Positions 45,613 to 59,604 of a stretch of 64,000 nucleotides of DNA are shown piece after piece. This DNA is from Drosophila persimilis. Its lineage: Eukaryota > Arthropoda > Insecta > Diptera > Drosophilidae. The notes beneath the pieces were generated by a model. It saw nothing but the letters and a program-made list of their open reading frames with translations. It did not search any database and had not been told where the DNA came from. Numbering within the stretch: the first letter of the stretch is position 1; every line of letters starts with the position of its first letter. The position numbers and the translations under genes are program-made. The DNA is taken from positions 26,660,001 to 26,724,000 of the forward strand of contig NW_020825288.1 of the NCBI RefSeq assembly GCF_003286085.1, written 5' to 3'.

Positions 45613-48600
45613 GAGACCGTGACCGATGCGAAACGCGACCGCCTGGGGAGGATCCGCATTAAGTCCGCTTGGCGTGCAAGCAATTAACCAAGAGAAATGT
45701 ATTCGTATTAGCAAGAATAGTTACGTCTTGCTCAGCCAGAAAGAGGAGAGGTTTACGAGCAATTAAGGGGAAAACGTAATTGCTGGAAATTTATGGAGAG
45801 AATATGAGAAAATTTGAACAGGATTTGCTTAGCGATACTAAGAGAGAGGAGGGGCACAGAGTTTTCGATACCATAACAAATTCTTCTAAAAGAACTTGAC
45901 GATTTCTTATGGAATCCAGGGAATTGATATTATGTATGATATTGATAGAGAAGGTATAAGGGTTCTTCTCCCCTAAGATCTCTCTGGGGGCCAGCTATAA
46001 GATCTTTTTTGTGTGCTCTCCTGGAAGAGCACCCTGTATGCTAAGTGCACTCACTATATGTATGTACAATTTATGCAGCAAAAACACACGGGAGACCAGA
46101 CAACAATCGCATGGTTACTTGTTGTAATTAAGGCAACACAGCAACAGAAACAGAGTAGCAGAGCAACAGAGCAACAACTGAACAGAACAACAAAATAGCA
46201 ATCATCAGAGGCAGGGGCGAGGCAGAGCAGAGGCAGAGGCAGAGCAGTACTATGAAATATTTATGTTTTTCCAAGTTGAGATTATAATTGAGAAAAAAAA
46301 AACAACAACAACAATACAAATCGAAGTAAAACAGAAATTTAATTACCGTTTAAAGTAAGTTCCTCCTCTTGACCCAATTCTCAGGCGACCGACCCCATTC
46401 AATATTAAACACAAACTGAAATTCAAACAAAACAAAAGGCAGCCGCGGCAAACATCTCATCGAAAAAAAACCCGCTCGAAATACAGATCTAATCTACAAG
46501 TTCAGATCGAGAAATCGAAACCAAGAATAGAGCGGGGAAATAATTGTGTTTGAAAATGGGAAAAGTCTCTCCGAATGATTGATGAGGCGGAGAGCGTGTG
46601 CTGTAGAGTTCCCAGAGTACTCACAGACACAATATTAGATAGATGGATGCACCAAACATTTGTTTCTTTTCTGGTAAAAGTCGGAAAAGTTCAGTGAACT
46701 AATTTCATTCGGTTTTCATCAAAATGTCCACTCAAAAACACCTTCTAGTTGGAAAAGTTAATGAAGGTCAAAGGAAAATTGGGGAAAACGTTGTTCAAAA
46801 AGTCGAAAATCAGAACTATTCATATAAAATGTAGAAAACTTTTGTTAACCAAATGAAATGTGGAACGTAAACAGATTAATTTATTACATCAGGCTCTGTT
46901 CTCTATATCTAAATATCTATACTATATCATTGTTGCATTCTACGCAGCAGGTCCGCAAATGTATAATATTTGTGTTTGTTTCTGGTAATGGCATTTTCAC
47001 GAATTTTCCCCACACAATTAATGTGGAAATATTTTACAAGTACTATAGTTTGTATATTTATGGGGATATATTTTAAATTAATATCTGTTCGGGGTCGTTG
47101 CCAAAAGCAACGAGGGATTGCCGTTTGGTTAACGGTTTACAGCATTCACTGTACTGTACATTCGACCATAAGCTCTGCTTGTAAATCTGTGAATTACGAT
47201 CCACTGTGCCGCCGGCTGCTGCATGGCAATGACAAAGCTCTTAACACCTTCTCTCTCTCTCTCTGCCGCTCTCTCCTGCGACACCTACCGGGCTTACGAC
47301 TCAAGGAGACCGTAACACACACAAACACACACGCACACACGGAACCCACATCCCGTGGTAAAAAGTCTTGGGTTCTGTCTTGAGGCTTTTGCTTTTGCGT
47401 CGCGTACTCGAAAATCAAAGCAAAATGATTGCGCCCCCCCTCTCTCTGGCGCTCTTCTCTACTATCCACCTCTCGGAGAGTGCGAAATGTGTGCTCACTC
47501 TTTCACACACCTATCAAGTGGTTGTTGTTGTCCAAAAAAGTCCAACAACAACAACAACAAAAAGCGCAACGAAGAACATTTCTGCTGCGCAATTTCTTCT
47601 TCGGCGGCGGCGTTTTCTTTCCTTCGTTTTCTGCTGGCATTCTCTGGGCATCGCTGCCTCTCTTTCCCACTCTCATGTGAGTGAAATTAAACACTTCCTC
47701 CATGATACTGTTGTTGTTCCTTTCCCTCTTTTTTTGTTTTTGTTTTCATCTCGTTTTCGTGCCGGCAAAAACAAAAGTTTTATGTAATTTTGGCTTCGGG
47801 CATAAACAAGCATGGAAGAATGCGTTAAGTAGACCATTTCGACTAAAGGATACCCATTCCTTGGTGGAATATGTCCTATGAGAGAGTGGGGATCGAAAGA
47901 TGGATAAATTCTTCAAAGACAAAACCAAAAGATCTCGATAATCGCTTTAGTTTCTATAGTCTCAGAGATAGACTGTTGTTCCCCATTCATTCTGCCTTGT
48001 ACACCCCTCAATTACTGGGTACAGAAAAGGTTTGGGCTTCTGAGTAATTGAAAAACATTTTCTGTGGGCCATAAATTTGAATTAGATTAGCTGGAAAATA
48101 AATACGATACGAACGAGTACGCACTGAATTTATGGATTTATTTTGATTGCTTCTACTTTATGTGTGGGTGTGGTTTCTATTAATCTGTTTACTCTATTGC
48201 TAAAATATCACAATACACACAATACACAATATCATGTTGATGTAGTTGGTTACGCTTTATAAAGGAAACCCCCCATCCCAGCGAAACAGAAACTGAAACC
48301 GAAACACTGACCTATTCCAAGTGAATTTCAATTGCTGGCCCTGTTGTGTGGGAATTTGTTTTGCGATTGAGAGACTGCTTATTATTATGATTATGAAAAG
48401 TTCTATGGGAGAAAGGTTATCAAGCAACTAATCCAGCAATTATCAGGGAAAGTCCGGGTGTACCCGGAGATCACTAATCACTAATCACAGGCCAAAAGCA
48501 GCTTTATTTTTAGTCAAAAGGAAAACAAACGGAATACAAAGAAAGAGCAAAGAACGGGAAGAATGTATGGGCAAAGATCATACGAAGAAACACCTGTGTA

Positions 48601-51600
48601 GCTCGTTTTCAGATCATTTGAATTTATCTAAGCTTTAATTATGGTTTATTATGCAAAACAAACCTCAATCACATCACACACAGAATCATCTCTAATCTCT
48701 ATATATGTATGGCTGTTTCTATCCGAATATCTTCCCCAGAGATACGGATAAGAATGTGGTTCTGCCTGCTTACGTCACAGCACCTCATCATCCAAATCAT
48801 CATCAGTTGAACAGCAGCCGATTGGCGCCTCACAGTCATAAATCAAATCTCAGCATTCCCTCTACTTTTCGCTCATTTAAATAAAAATTCAAACGAAAGA
48901 AACGAAGCGAAAATACCAATATGCTAAGCTTCAAGAAAACGCAAAAAGTAAATTGAATCAAAAACCAGCAGCCGGCAGAATATAGATTCTTTTTGCCGAC
49001 ACATTTGGGAACAGTTCTTGAAGAAAGTCTGCGGTTAAACGAAAGAGAGATGAAACCTTTGCCAGGATCGTTGCAAGGATTCCCAAAAAAAAAACCAAAA
49101 AACATTTACAGTGCCTGCCGGTAATACTCTCGCTCTCTAGAAATCCGGAAATCACTAGATTTGTAGCCTCAACCAAAGCTATTGCATCTTCCATTTGTTC
49201 TAGAAACTTCCATGGAGTATTTCTTGGAGTTTTCATTGGGATTTCATTGTTTTGCATTCAAACAACTACAACTCAATATTTTTGATTGTTTTTGTAAGAA
49301 GTTTAAGGAACATGTGGCCCCAGTATTCTTTCCACTCCACTTCTGTACTCATTTAAAGCATATATTTGAGTTTAAATGGTGCATATTTTAGCAGTCATAA
49401 CATATGAGTCATTAAATTTTGAACCAACAGTCTCACTCTCAAAAATTATGACGGGGTTGCTTTCGGGCTCTTTGAGATCTCTGGAACTCTTTCTGGGAAT
49501 TTATCCTTTAAGTAAACACACTTTCCCTACTCACTGTATCTGTATTTTGGATCTATTTTATTTATAACATTCAGTCCCATGTCAGGGGTCTTATTTTCTC
49601 TCTTCTGCTTCTGCTTCTGGTTTTTATTTTTGGTTACTTTTTTGTGCAATTACTTCGATCAATCCCCCAATCGAGCCGGGAGACAATAGATTTTAAATTT
49701 TTAAACTTTATGCAAATGTTTCCTGTGCCGCAATTTCACTCTTCCACTCTTTCGTTTTTTTGTGTAATTATTTTGTGTGCTTATATTATTTTTCGGGTTA
49801 TTTGGCTAATTAGCGGGGAGGCTGCTTATCAACTTGTTTATTTTTGGTATCTGAAATTTCTTATTTCTGTATTGCCGTTTTGTGTCAATTTCTTACAGCT
49901 GTTTATGGATTATTGTTTCATATTTTCTCTCGGTTTTCACTCATTTATTTGTTGGCTTCAAAGGTTGATTGAATACACACTTTTGGGAATTCTTGGAATT
50001 TGTTTTGTTTTCACACACACACACTTTTTAGACACCGTACCGTCACCGTCCGAACACTTATGTATATCGGTATAGGATTCACTGTGATTTTATTGTTCAG
50101 TTTCGGCCATAAATTGACGGGGCTCATGCATATTCATGGATATATGTATTTGTTGTGGTGCTGCGGCGGTGAGCCGAAAATCCAGTTCTCTTTGTTTGCA
50201 ACTAATTATGTTTTTCTTCTCGAATATTATAATTGTTACTGGGATAGTTATTAATTATATTCGATGTTTGCGCTGTTGCTGTGCTGACTGACCGTCGAAA
50301 TATCTGAGAAATATCTCCCTGCTATCTGCGTCTCTTTCCCCACAATCACGTGGAGTTGGGCGACGACACGTAAGACGTAAGTAGACGTAAGCGTAAGGCG
50401 CGGCGCATCCGTCTCTAACGGGAGCTGAACATGAAATGAACTAAACGGAGAGCTCCACGAAACCCCATGTGGGGCGGCGCAGTCTATATATTTTTATACT
50501 TCGTGTTTATATACGAAGGTTTTTTGTCTGTGTGCAAAAACCGGCAAGCTGTTTGCCAGTGTGTGTTGTGAGTGGGGTCTCTCTCTCTCTCTCTCTCTTT
50601 ACGGAAAAAGGTGAGCACAACAGAAAAACAAGCGAGCAAAGCAAACGGTGGATAGGCAAACGAAAAGATAGGTAAAATAAACCGAAACAAGAGACGAAGA
50701 GAGCGATAAGCAGAGGGAGAGAATGATTAGGGCCCTCCACGGCTTAGGGCTGTTGTCGCTTATGGGGCGTGGCACTCCACCATCAGCTGACCGCAAAACC
50801 TGATCGAAGCCACAGGGTGTATTTCAATATAAGGTAAGGCAGGCATTTCCGATCTTTTTGTTTTCTATTAAAACACCTTGATCGAAGTTGGAGGCCTCTT
50901 TCTGGAACAACATAGAGTGCACAGTATACTGTTTGCAGCCTCTGGAACTGCCACACTGATGCAAGCACTGCCCTACCTTCCATATAATATACCTTGACCA
51001 GACCCACTCTCTCTCTCTCTCTGTCCTCCATCCCTCTGTCGATTACTCAACTCTGAATTTCAGTGTGTCCGCTCTCTTTCGTTGGCTTTCCTCCACTTAC
51101 AACGCATTAACATTTACATTTCTGTTATGTTTATTATTTTGTTGTTCTCCCCCATCATTCGCCCTCGTTCTAATGCTCTATCCATGGATTCTTTGTGTGT
51201 GCCGAAGCGCACGTAGGCCTAAAAGACCAGAAGCCGCCACAGCAGCAACAGCAACAATAACGCACCGAATTATTTCGCCCTTAGCATGATGTTTGCTGTC
51301 TCTGTCGCTCCAATATGGCATAAATCACCCTATCTCTGTCACCTCACGCAGCGCAGCCGCCTGCTCTAGTTCTGACTCTGTCGACTGCGAAGTCGGCGTC
51401 AATATCAAGTCGTACCCTTTACAGCGTGGGTATTGTCGTCGCTCACTCCGATCGGCTCATATGCATCTAAGAGGGTATCAAATGTTTCGCACCGAACTGT
51501 AGTTTGTCCACTTTCTGCATGTGGGCGGCGGCTTGAGAGAGACTCTCCTCTCGCAAGCCTCAGACTAAGCATAAGCTCAGGCGACAGCGGACCACAAAAA

Positions 51601-52049
51601 CAACGACCTACACACACTGATTGTCAATGTCTGGGCTGCCTTCAAAATCAATGCCGATCGATGTTTGAGATTTGTTTGTGGGTTGCAAAAAAAATCTCGA
51701 GTTTTTTATGTGCTTTCTCTCTGCCGCTCCTTTCGCTCTGGCTCTCCTTCTCTCCTGCATTCGCTGTGTTTCAAAAATATATTACGTCATGGGCCCGTCA
51801 GACACTTGATACGAGACAGCCGGCAACCCGTAAAAGGGGTAAAACGAAATAAACACCAAAAAAGAGGAAAAACGAAAACACATGATAGAGAGAGGGATAT
51901 GAAAAGAGAGAGGGGAGGGATACACGTTCAATGGTGGTTGTTGCTGTTCTCACTCTTGCTTTTGCCTGACATTGAAAATGCAGCTTAACATAAACATCAA
52001 CATAAAAGCAACAAACTGCAGCCCCTGTACATGCATACACACATGCATA

Positions 52050-52085
52050 CATCTACATATGTATGTATGTATGTACATGTGTATG
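52050..52085. repeat. TACATA/TATG microsatellite
   Basis: Tandem TATG and TACA units within the SNF4Agamma giant intron. Confidence 0.8.
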
Positions 52086-53716
52086 AGAGACCCAGTGGTG
52101 AGACTGTCAAGGTCAGAGAGAGGGTAAAAATCCAGAATCAGCAGTAGCAACAGTTGGACTCTCTTCAAGTCCTTCACTATCGCTCTCTCTCTCTCTCTCT
52201 TCCTTTCTGTTGCACTCGCTATCTTCTGAATTGCAATGACGCCACCGAAGCAACTGTATCGGATGATAGCCATCGATGAACGATGACGTGTGTATCGCTG
52301 AAATGCAGTTCATAAATCAAAAGAGCAACAAACATTTGTTTTTTTTGGGTAAGTTGTTTTTCTCTTGCTATTTCGGAACAATAGTTTTTATTTGTTTGTT
52401 GACGACACGCTTTGTCTTGGGGTGGAAATTGCACCGACATTGCATTTTTCTTGTTATTCAAGCTATTTATAAAGTTGTTATTCGTCGTGCCATGTAACAT
52501 TTCAAAACAAGAGAAAAGTGCATTTTCATTAGCTATAGAAATGGGTGTCAAGTGTTTAATGACAAGGGAGATTGATGAGGATTAAAAGGGGGATGAAAGA
52601 AAAGTACTATCGCTAAGCGTGGCAAGTGCTTAGCAGTAATCGATAGCTATCGATCGTCAGAAGAACAAAGTTTACTACAAAATCGATTACCTTCAAGATA
52701 AGCGCTTTTCTATGAGTTCTGTGAGAATACTAGATGGCATATAATAGGTTTGGTATTTCTAGTAGTATTTTATTTTAATGATAATCCATGGCAATCATTC
52801 GATTAACTTAAATTTGAATATTAATTGAATTATTAATAAACTTGTGGTATATTTCCACTCCAATTACCTTTATTAATGAAATGGAGTAAAAAGAAAACAA
52901 GAAAATATTCCACAATAACAACAGCTGCTCCCACACCTACGCAGTGGAATTGATTGCTTTATTCCCCTTATTCGTCTTCTTCTTTACAGTTATCCAAGCT
53001 TTTTCAATTGATTCGGACAGCAAATGAATTAAAATGTTGAATAGAAATAATCTTAGCACTCTGCCTGGCATTTACATATGTAAAACATATTGTTTACCTA
53101 TTCAAAGCGCTCTATTTATCTACATATCTATCCGGCCGGCCCTCTGATGTTTTTCTATTTGGTCGCCACTCTTTGCACTGCTTTTCTGGCGCTCTTCTCT
53201 GCCTTTCCGGTTCTCACTGCTTTTCTGCCTCTCCTCTCTGTTAAACAAATCTTAATTCAAGCGGCTCTGCTTTTGTTTTCAATACTCTCTCATTGAGTAT
53301 TATTAACTGGCTGTAACCCTTTTCTTTAGCCTCTCGTTGGAGAAGATCGTTGAAGATCTCCAAAGAGTATCAATAGTTTCGACTCTCAAAAGCCTGCCTG
53401 CCTTTTCTGGTTTTTTGCATGTGATTTTCGCTACGAACTTCTGTGGTTTTTTAGTGTTGTATTTTTTTCATTGCGTTTTATTTGTTTGTTTTGTTTTAGT
53501 TTTCGCTGTTTACTTAGGGTGTGACGCCTGTTTGAGTGAGTGAGTGAGACTCTGCTTTACTTTTTGTTTAAATTTCAAAGTCAAGGTTAAATTTTTTGAT
53601 AGAATGGGTTGTTTTGGCTAGAAATTGGGTTAGTATTTATACGAAATCTGGTACTTGCTGTTCTTAATTATCGCTTAATGCATATAAATTAGAGTTTATT
53701 TAAGCGTTTTACTTAC

Positions 53717-53753
53717 TTTGTACAGCCAATTGTTGTTGATGCGCCGCAGCGCG
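53717..53753 (-). CDS. SNF4Agamma: SNF4Agamma 37-nt micro-exon
   Basis: Bounded by TTTACAG and CAAA|GTAAGT. Read in the frame set by its neighbours it encodes RAAAHQQQLAVQ plus one base, and completes Ser with the exon at 35979-36112. It accepts phase 0 from either 53843-54010 (SNS-RAAAH) or 59410-59532 (KRKA-RAAAH). Confidence 0.88.
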
Positions 53754-53842
53754 CTGTAAAAAAAGATAGAAAAAATCAAATAAATACAAATAGAAATAAA
53801 TAATTGAAATTCACAATCCCAAATGTAACCTCTTCTGCTTAC

Positions 53843-54010
53843 GCTGTTCGACAACATGGCCCTGATTCCTGGTAGCGACTGTACATCCAGGGAATGACTG
53901 CGCCCCCGCCGCGTCTTAGTGGTGGGTGAGACGGGCGGAGGACCTGGCGAAGACGAGGCCGCACTGCTTGAGTGCGTGTGGCGGTAGATCCAGCGCTTGA
54001 CCGCTGACAT
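53843..54010 (-). CDS. SNF4Agamma: SNF4Agamma alternative first exon, 56 codons
   Basis: ATG 54010 (MSAVKRWIYRHTHSSSAASS) runs to TCGAACAGC|GTAAGC, phase 0, then into the 37-nt exon. The total product is about 651 residues. It is basic and Ser/Pro-rich and carries TRRGRSHSLDVQSLPG, which resembles RSKSLDV in the 36247-37420 exon. Sequence upstream of the ATG is AT-rich and non-coding, consistent with a separate promoter. Confidence 0.87.
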
Positions 54011-57000
54011 TTTGGTTAGGGCTTTAATTTAAGTTTTGTAAGGCTATGATCCGGATTTATCTTAGATATCAGCTCAATTGTCTCGTTTTCATATTTATTA
54101 AGATTTTACTTCTTTTTTAATTTTGTATTTCACTGCGAAACTATAATTTCAAATTCAAATTGGAATTCAAAAAGCACACTGCTTAGCGGTTGCGAGCGGT
54201 AATCACTGCTTAGAACTGCTTCGAACTGCTTGAAATGTGCGTACTTCCTCTACTTAGCAACAGGTGGCACCAGTTTGCGGTTAGCATTTATTTAATTTGT
54301 TTTTCTTTTTCCCTTTTATTGCTTTTATTACACAAAAATCACAAGTTGTAAAACATTTTTGATTGCCTTTAATATTTTCAGTCATAAATTATTTAAATTT
54401 GCTGGATTTTTCCCGCCGGGAGTAAATTTATGTATATTTTTTATGTGCCCTTCAAGATATTTTTTCGTTTTCCCTTGCGGAAATGTGAAAATAAATGAAA
54501 TAATTGTCGACCATGATTGAGGAGAGAGATTTCCCCACACTTAGTACGCCAGAGAAATATACATATAAGTATTCTTCAGCTTTCTTTTCTCAACCCCACA
54601 AATTAATCCTTGACCCCGAACTCTTTTAATTGAGAAAATAAGAACAAAGTATATTTGATGACGCATTAAAGTTGATTGAACGCGGAGCAAAAAAAGTTCA
54701 TTGCATTTGAAGGGAGGTGGGTGGCGTGGCCACGCCTCATCTGTTGATTGCTACTGTCGTGTGCTGTCGCGTAATTGAAATTGACAAAAACTTTGATTGA
54801 AAGGTGCACACCACGAATGCGACACGAGACTAGAGGCTGCTGGGCTGGGATTCCAAGCGAGTGGAACGGAATCGAATCCAATTCCCCCATTCGATTGAAT
54901 TGAAGAGCAGTCAAAGCCCCAGAAGTAGCCACAGGGAGCAGACGAGACGCGCGAGAACAGGTAGCGTTCTGCTGGGTCAAGGGCAAGCAGTGTTCCGAGA
55001 AATACCGTGAACTGCTTGCAGTCAGAGGATTAACTGCTTGCAGGAGGGATCTTAGTGGTTTTCGACTCTCTTTTCTCTTTACATACCAAATTTGTTAAAT
55101 ACATCAATTTACAATTGCCAAACAGAGAACACACGTTAATCTGATTCAAGGATTCCCAACAGAACGGAAACATTTCTGCTATTTCAGCGCCCAAAGTGAA
55201 TTACTGACTGAGGACTGATTGCCAAGCTCTAGACAATTTATAAGCCCTTCAAATGAATATACGCAATAATTCCAATCACGAAACCTGTCTAGTCTACCGT
55301 CAAAGTCCCTCAGAATTGGGAAATATCATAGTCGTCTCTCGGATATTACGACTCTTCCCCAGAGAAAAAGAGCAGAGGTCATTTCGTAAAGGGAAAAAAA
55401 CAGAAATTTTGCAGTGTTTTTTCTACAATAATTTTGTTTGATGGTTTTTTGTGTGTGACTTTGTTTGTCACGACACGTTTTCCATATAAATATTTCAACT
55501 ATTTTTAGGCCTTTCTATGGACTCTGAGCACTTGACGAATTGTGCATTTTGTTGGCATTTCTATAGTCAATATTTGTTGGAGAAATGTGCGCAAAATTGA
55601 ATAAATAAACACACAGTCATTAACGTTAATTAGCTGCCCAGAACAAAAACAACTAAAAACGTAGACAAAACAATGCGCCAGTAAAGGGAAACAAAATGTT
55701 TCACCAAAGGGTTTCGCACGAGGGACCGCTGATGTTGGTTATAAATCATTTTGGGTTCCATTTATAATGCCTTCTCGATTGGCAGACTGCCAAAAAAATA
55801 AGGCTCAAGAGAGCTGTTGGATTTAGAAGATTTCGTTTAGCAAAAAGCCGCTAATAAAAGGCGTGTTAATTAAAACGCACGCAGTAGACTACGTAGATCT
55901 CAAAATAAGCTTTTGATCGATTCTTTTTGGATGGTTTGGAGCTCTAATCGAACTCCGATGTCACGTTTTTATCGAGGCACGGGATTGACCATAGAATTTC
56001 CAGAGACCCTTTCGAATGGTGACGAAATATTGCAGGGAATGTTGTGGATAGATTATAGATGGGTCCCTGAATTAGGAAATGGTTTGAAGATCGTGCATGA
56101 CACCTTTCTGCATAAAATATTCACAGCATACTTCTTGTGCCAAGGAATATATGTATATTCCCTCATTGGTAGTTGTAAAAGAAACCAATCAAATGCCATA
56201 AAACTCTTCCCAACTGCTCATTTGGTCATAACCACTTCCAAACATGACAAAAATTCCCAATTAAACAACAGAGAAAATTGCCAATACTATATATTTATAT
56301 ATATGTAGGCAGAGGGAGACCCGCTGTCGCCATAAAACAATACTTCCCAAAAGCCAAAAACACTTGCCGCCTAGTTGTGCCTGTCAAGTGGTCGACCTCC
56401 AAGCAAATAGAAATAATAAGCAACAATAACTAGATACATACACAAGTGTAGATACTATAGATAAATAGAGTGTGGATCCCAGGACGGGCCAAAAGTGTTT
56501 GGCTTTTGACAGATGATTGATTAACAAGCAGAATACAAAGAGTGAAATGCCACCAAAAATAGAAATAATTACACAAATTCCTTGTGTGACACTTTTTTTT
56601 TACTTTCATTTCATTTCCTTGTGGTCTGAGATCTGAGATCTGGAAAGCGCAACATATCTGTGGGGGTATCTGCCAAATAAGGAAGGTGGCTGATTGTATT
56701 TATTGTTTCTTGATTTGATTTAGAGCCAGAAATCTATTCAGTAATCAGTGGCAGATATTGGAGAGAGTACGAGTATATATTCTACTGTATTCCCATTCTA
56801 TCTCTCTTTCCACCGCTCTTATCTTATCTCTCTGTCTGTCTTCCGCTGTGTATTCTAAATTCTAAATTAAATGTTGATAATATTTTGTTCTCTAGCGTTT
56901 TCTTTTTGCAAATAATACTACGAGTATTGTTCTTATCGGAGGCCCTGAAAAGTTGGCTAAGCCTGGAAAAAGGGTTTTATGAGTGTGATATCATCTGTTT

Positions 57001-59409
57001 ATTAGCCGTAAAACAGTCACCAGCGAATGACCAGGAAAAGATCAAACAAAACAAATATTATTGAATGGAAAGATTTGTGTTCCATCAGAAACGATAATTA
57101 TTAGAAAAACTATTGGCAAACGATCGATCACTGAAGATCCCTGAGGAGGAGAAAATATTCTGTGACTATTTAATTTCAACAAAATGTCCATTCTACGAAA
57201 TTTGGCACAAATTGTGGGGAAAGTACATATACAGCAGGTACAAAGGTCAGTTTTTATTTCAACAACAAGAACATTTGCTCGGGAAACATATTCTGTATCC
57301 GATTATTCCAATTATAGACTATATAATGCGCACAATAAATAAAAATAAAGCAAGCTCTGTTGAGTGGACACGTGCCTAAGATGTACAATATTTATTGAAG
57401 CTTCAGTCAGCAGTCCACCAGGAGAATCCGAAGAGATTCTTACAGAAGAGATCTTCCCAAGATCTAGTCAATATAAAGATCTTTTTTATACGAGAAACGT
57501 TTTTGTCTAGCCACACGACAGGCCGAAAATGCGAAATTTATGGAATCTATGCACGAGCCTTGTCATTGAGCCAAGAAGTCAAGAACGTCCAAGAACAAGT
57601 GTTACCCTTCAGCCTCTCTCCTCTTCTACCCCTCGGCTGGCTACCCTTCTGTCCAATATGTTGGACACTTAACAAATTAGCGACTAAAGAAATGGTTTAA
57701 AGGCCTTAAACAAAACACAGCAAAAGTCAGCGACAAAACAAAACGCGACAGAAATTATTTAGCAAATTTCACGAATACGATAATAGAGCAATAATCACAA
57801 CAACAAAAAGAACAGAAAACACACACACACAAACACAACACACAGATACACACTCATACACTGATAAAGATCACATGTTGGCCATTTATTGTGTTGGGTC
57901 TTTTGGCGTATTTCGCATTCATTTTCCATGCCTTATAGATTGTGTTTAATTAAATAAATATGTAACAGACTCTCTAGACTAGATAATTAATATATGCACA
58001 AAATATGGGGCACTTCTGCCCCTCTACCCCCCCCGTCTCTTGTTCTTCTTTTTGTCTTTGAACTTGAAAATTGAATTTTGTGAAGGAGGAAGTCCGACGA
58101 AATCCACGCGGGGAACTTTGCAATCAAATCTAATTGTGGCGGCACATTAGAACTAAAATGGCAACAACAAAATGGAATAGAATTAAATAATCTTTAAATA
58201 CACTTAAAGAAAAAGAATGGCCATAAATCAAAGGGGGAGCGGCGGGAAATTTTATGTATTTTTGGAGACACTTTTTCCGACACTTTTCAGCCATAAATTT
58301 GATAAGGCAGCGCACATTCAATTAGAGATCATTTCAAGCGGCATATTTCACTCCATTTTTCACTAGCTTTTCTTCGTTTAAACACAATACAAAACCAACG
58401 CATAAATACAGGAAACTTCTGGAAACGCGATTTATACATTTAATCCGACGAATATATTTTTTATTATAAATTATTTTTTTCTGTTTTTGTTAGCTTTAGC
58501 GAAACAGAAGGAAACAGAACTCTCGAGCCGTCCAAATGGAAATGCAATTGGAAATCAAGTAAAACACACAGAAGAGAAGAAAACGATGGCGGCAGAAACA
58601 GCGACGCTGGCGTATACGTAATGCATGTGTCCGTGTGTGTTAAAAACAGAAAACAGCTGAGAGAGCGGTATCAGCAAGCAGAGTGTAGAGAGAGAGAGAG
58701 GGAGAGTGAGAAAGCAGAACAGCTGATGCAATGATCACCTGTTGGCGGAGAGACATAGACAGGGAGTTAGAGAGAGCGAGAGAGAGAGAGGGAGGGAGGG
58801 AGGCTGAATGCATTGAAACAAGGATGTGCGGACGTCGCAAGAGAAGGAGAGAGTGGCACGCACGGGTCGGTCGCTTGTTGTTGTCTCTCTATCTGATAAG
58901 AAATATATGGGTTTTTGTGTTCTTTATCGAAGCTTATCAATCAAATCGGCAAATCAGAAATTTGCTCACAAATTATTTATAGATTGCGAGCCAATAAGCG
59001 ATTATTAATGACGATTCATCGTCGATAAGAATGGTACATGCGAGAGGAGGAATTTGATTACGAGAGACAGGCTGGCATTCATACTGGCGGGGCAAAATGT
59101 GTGAGGGCGTGTGTACAACATTTAATCTGATAAAGCAATCAATACATAGGGATCTATAGATCTCTGAACCAAAACAAAACAAAAGAGAGGCACACTGGCA
59201 CCTTCTATTGTTCAATTTATGAAGTTTCCCCCCTTGAAATTACTAGCGCCATCTACTTTTCAGAGTAGTAAGTCAAGTAAAATCCACAACGTTATCAGGG
59301 CGCCACTAAAGTACTACATGGGTATGTAAGTAACATGTAAAATTCAGCGGGCAGTGTGTTCCTAACTATTTCTATATTTTTTCTCTTAAATAAAAAGGTC
59401 TCCACTCAC
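54011..59409. other. SNF4Agamma intron, promoter of the 54010 isoform
   Basis: About 5.4 kb with no supportable coding exon. It contains AT-rich DNA and scattered CA and CT tracts. A GA-rich stretch at 58690-58805 recodes to low-complexity frames only. Confidence 0.5.
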
Positions 59410-59532
59410 CGCTTTACGTTTGTCCGCTTCACTGACGGCCGAATTGGAGCGATGCCGGAACAGATCCATCACCTTGGTCATAGGCGAGCGTTGCGTTGCA
59501 TTCGGACGCACTGCCGTCACCGTGTGGTAATA
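59410..59532 (-). CDS. SNF4Agamma: SNF4Agamma long-isoform exon, 41 codons
   Basis: Encodes YYHTVTAVRPNATQRSPMTK, then VMDLFRHRSNSAVSEADKRKA, phase 0 at both ends, between TTCTCCAG and AAAGCG|GTGAGT. It links the exon ending at 59605 to the 37-nt exon. Confidence 0.9.
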
Positions 59533-59604
59533 CTGGAGAACGGAATGGAATTGGAATACGGTTAAGGAGATCCCTCAAAGGGAGAACTGCATCGCAAGAC
59601 TCAC

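Larger units (their letters stand above)
37421..53716. other. SNF4Agamma giant intron, about 16.3 kb
   Basis: Reading both strands, I found no coding exon with domain content or matching splice phase. It holds many short CA, GA/CT and TACATA microsatellites, a GGGGACTGCG-type minisatellite at 45555-45612, and a 20-mer at 44677-44696 that recurs at 62633-62652. The promoter of the 37420 isoform lies at its low end. Non-coding enhancers or RNAs cannot be excluded by eye. Confidence 0.5.
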
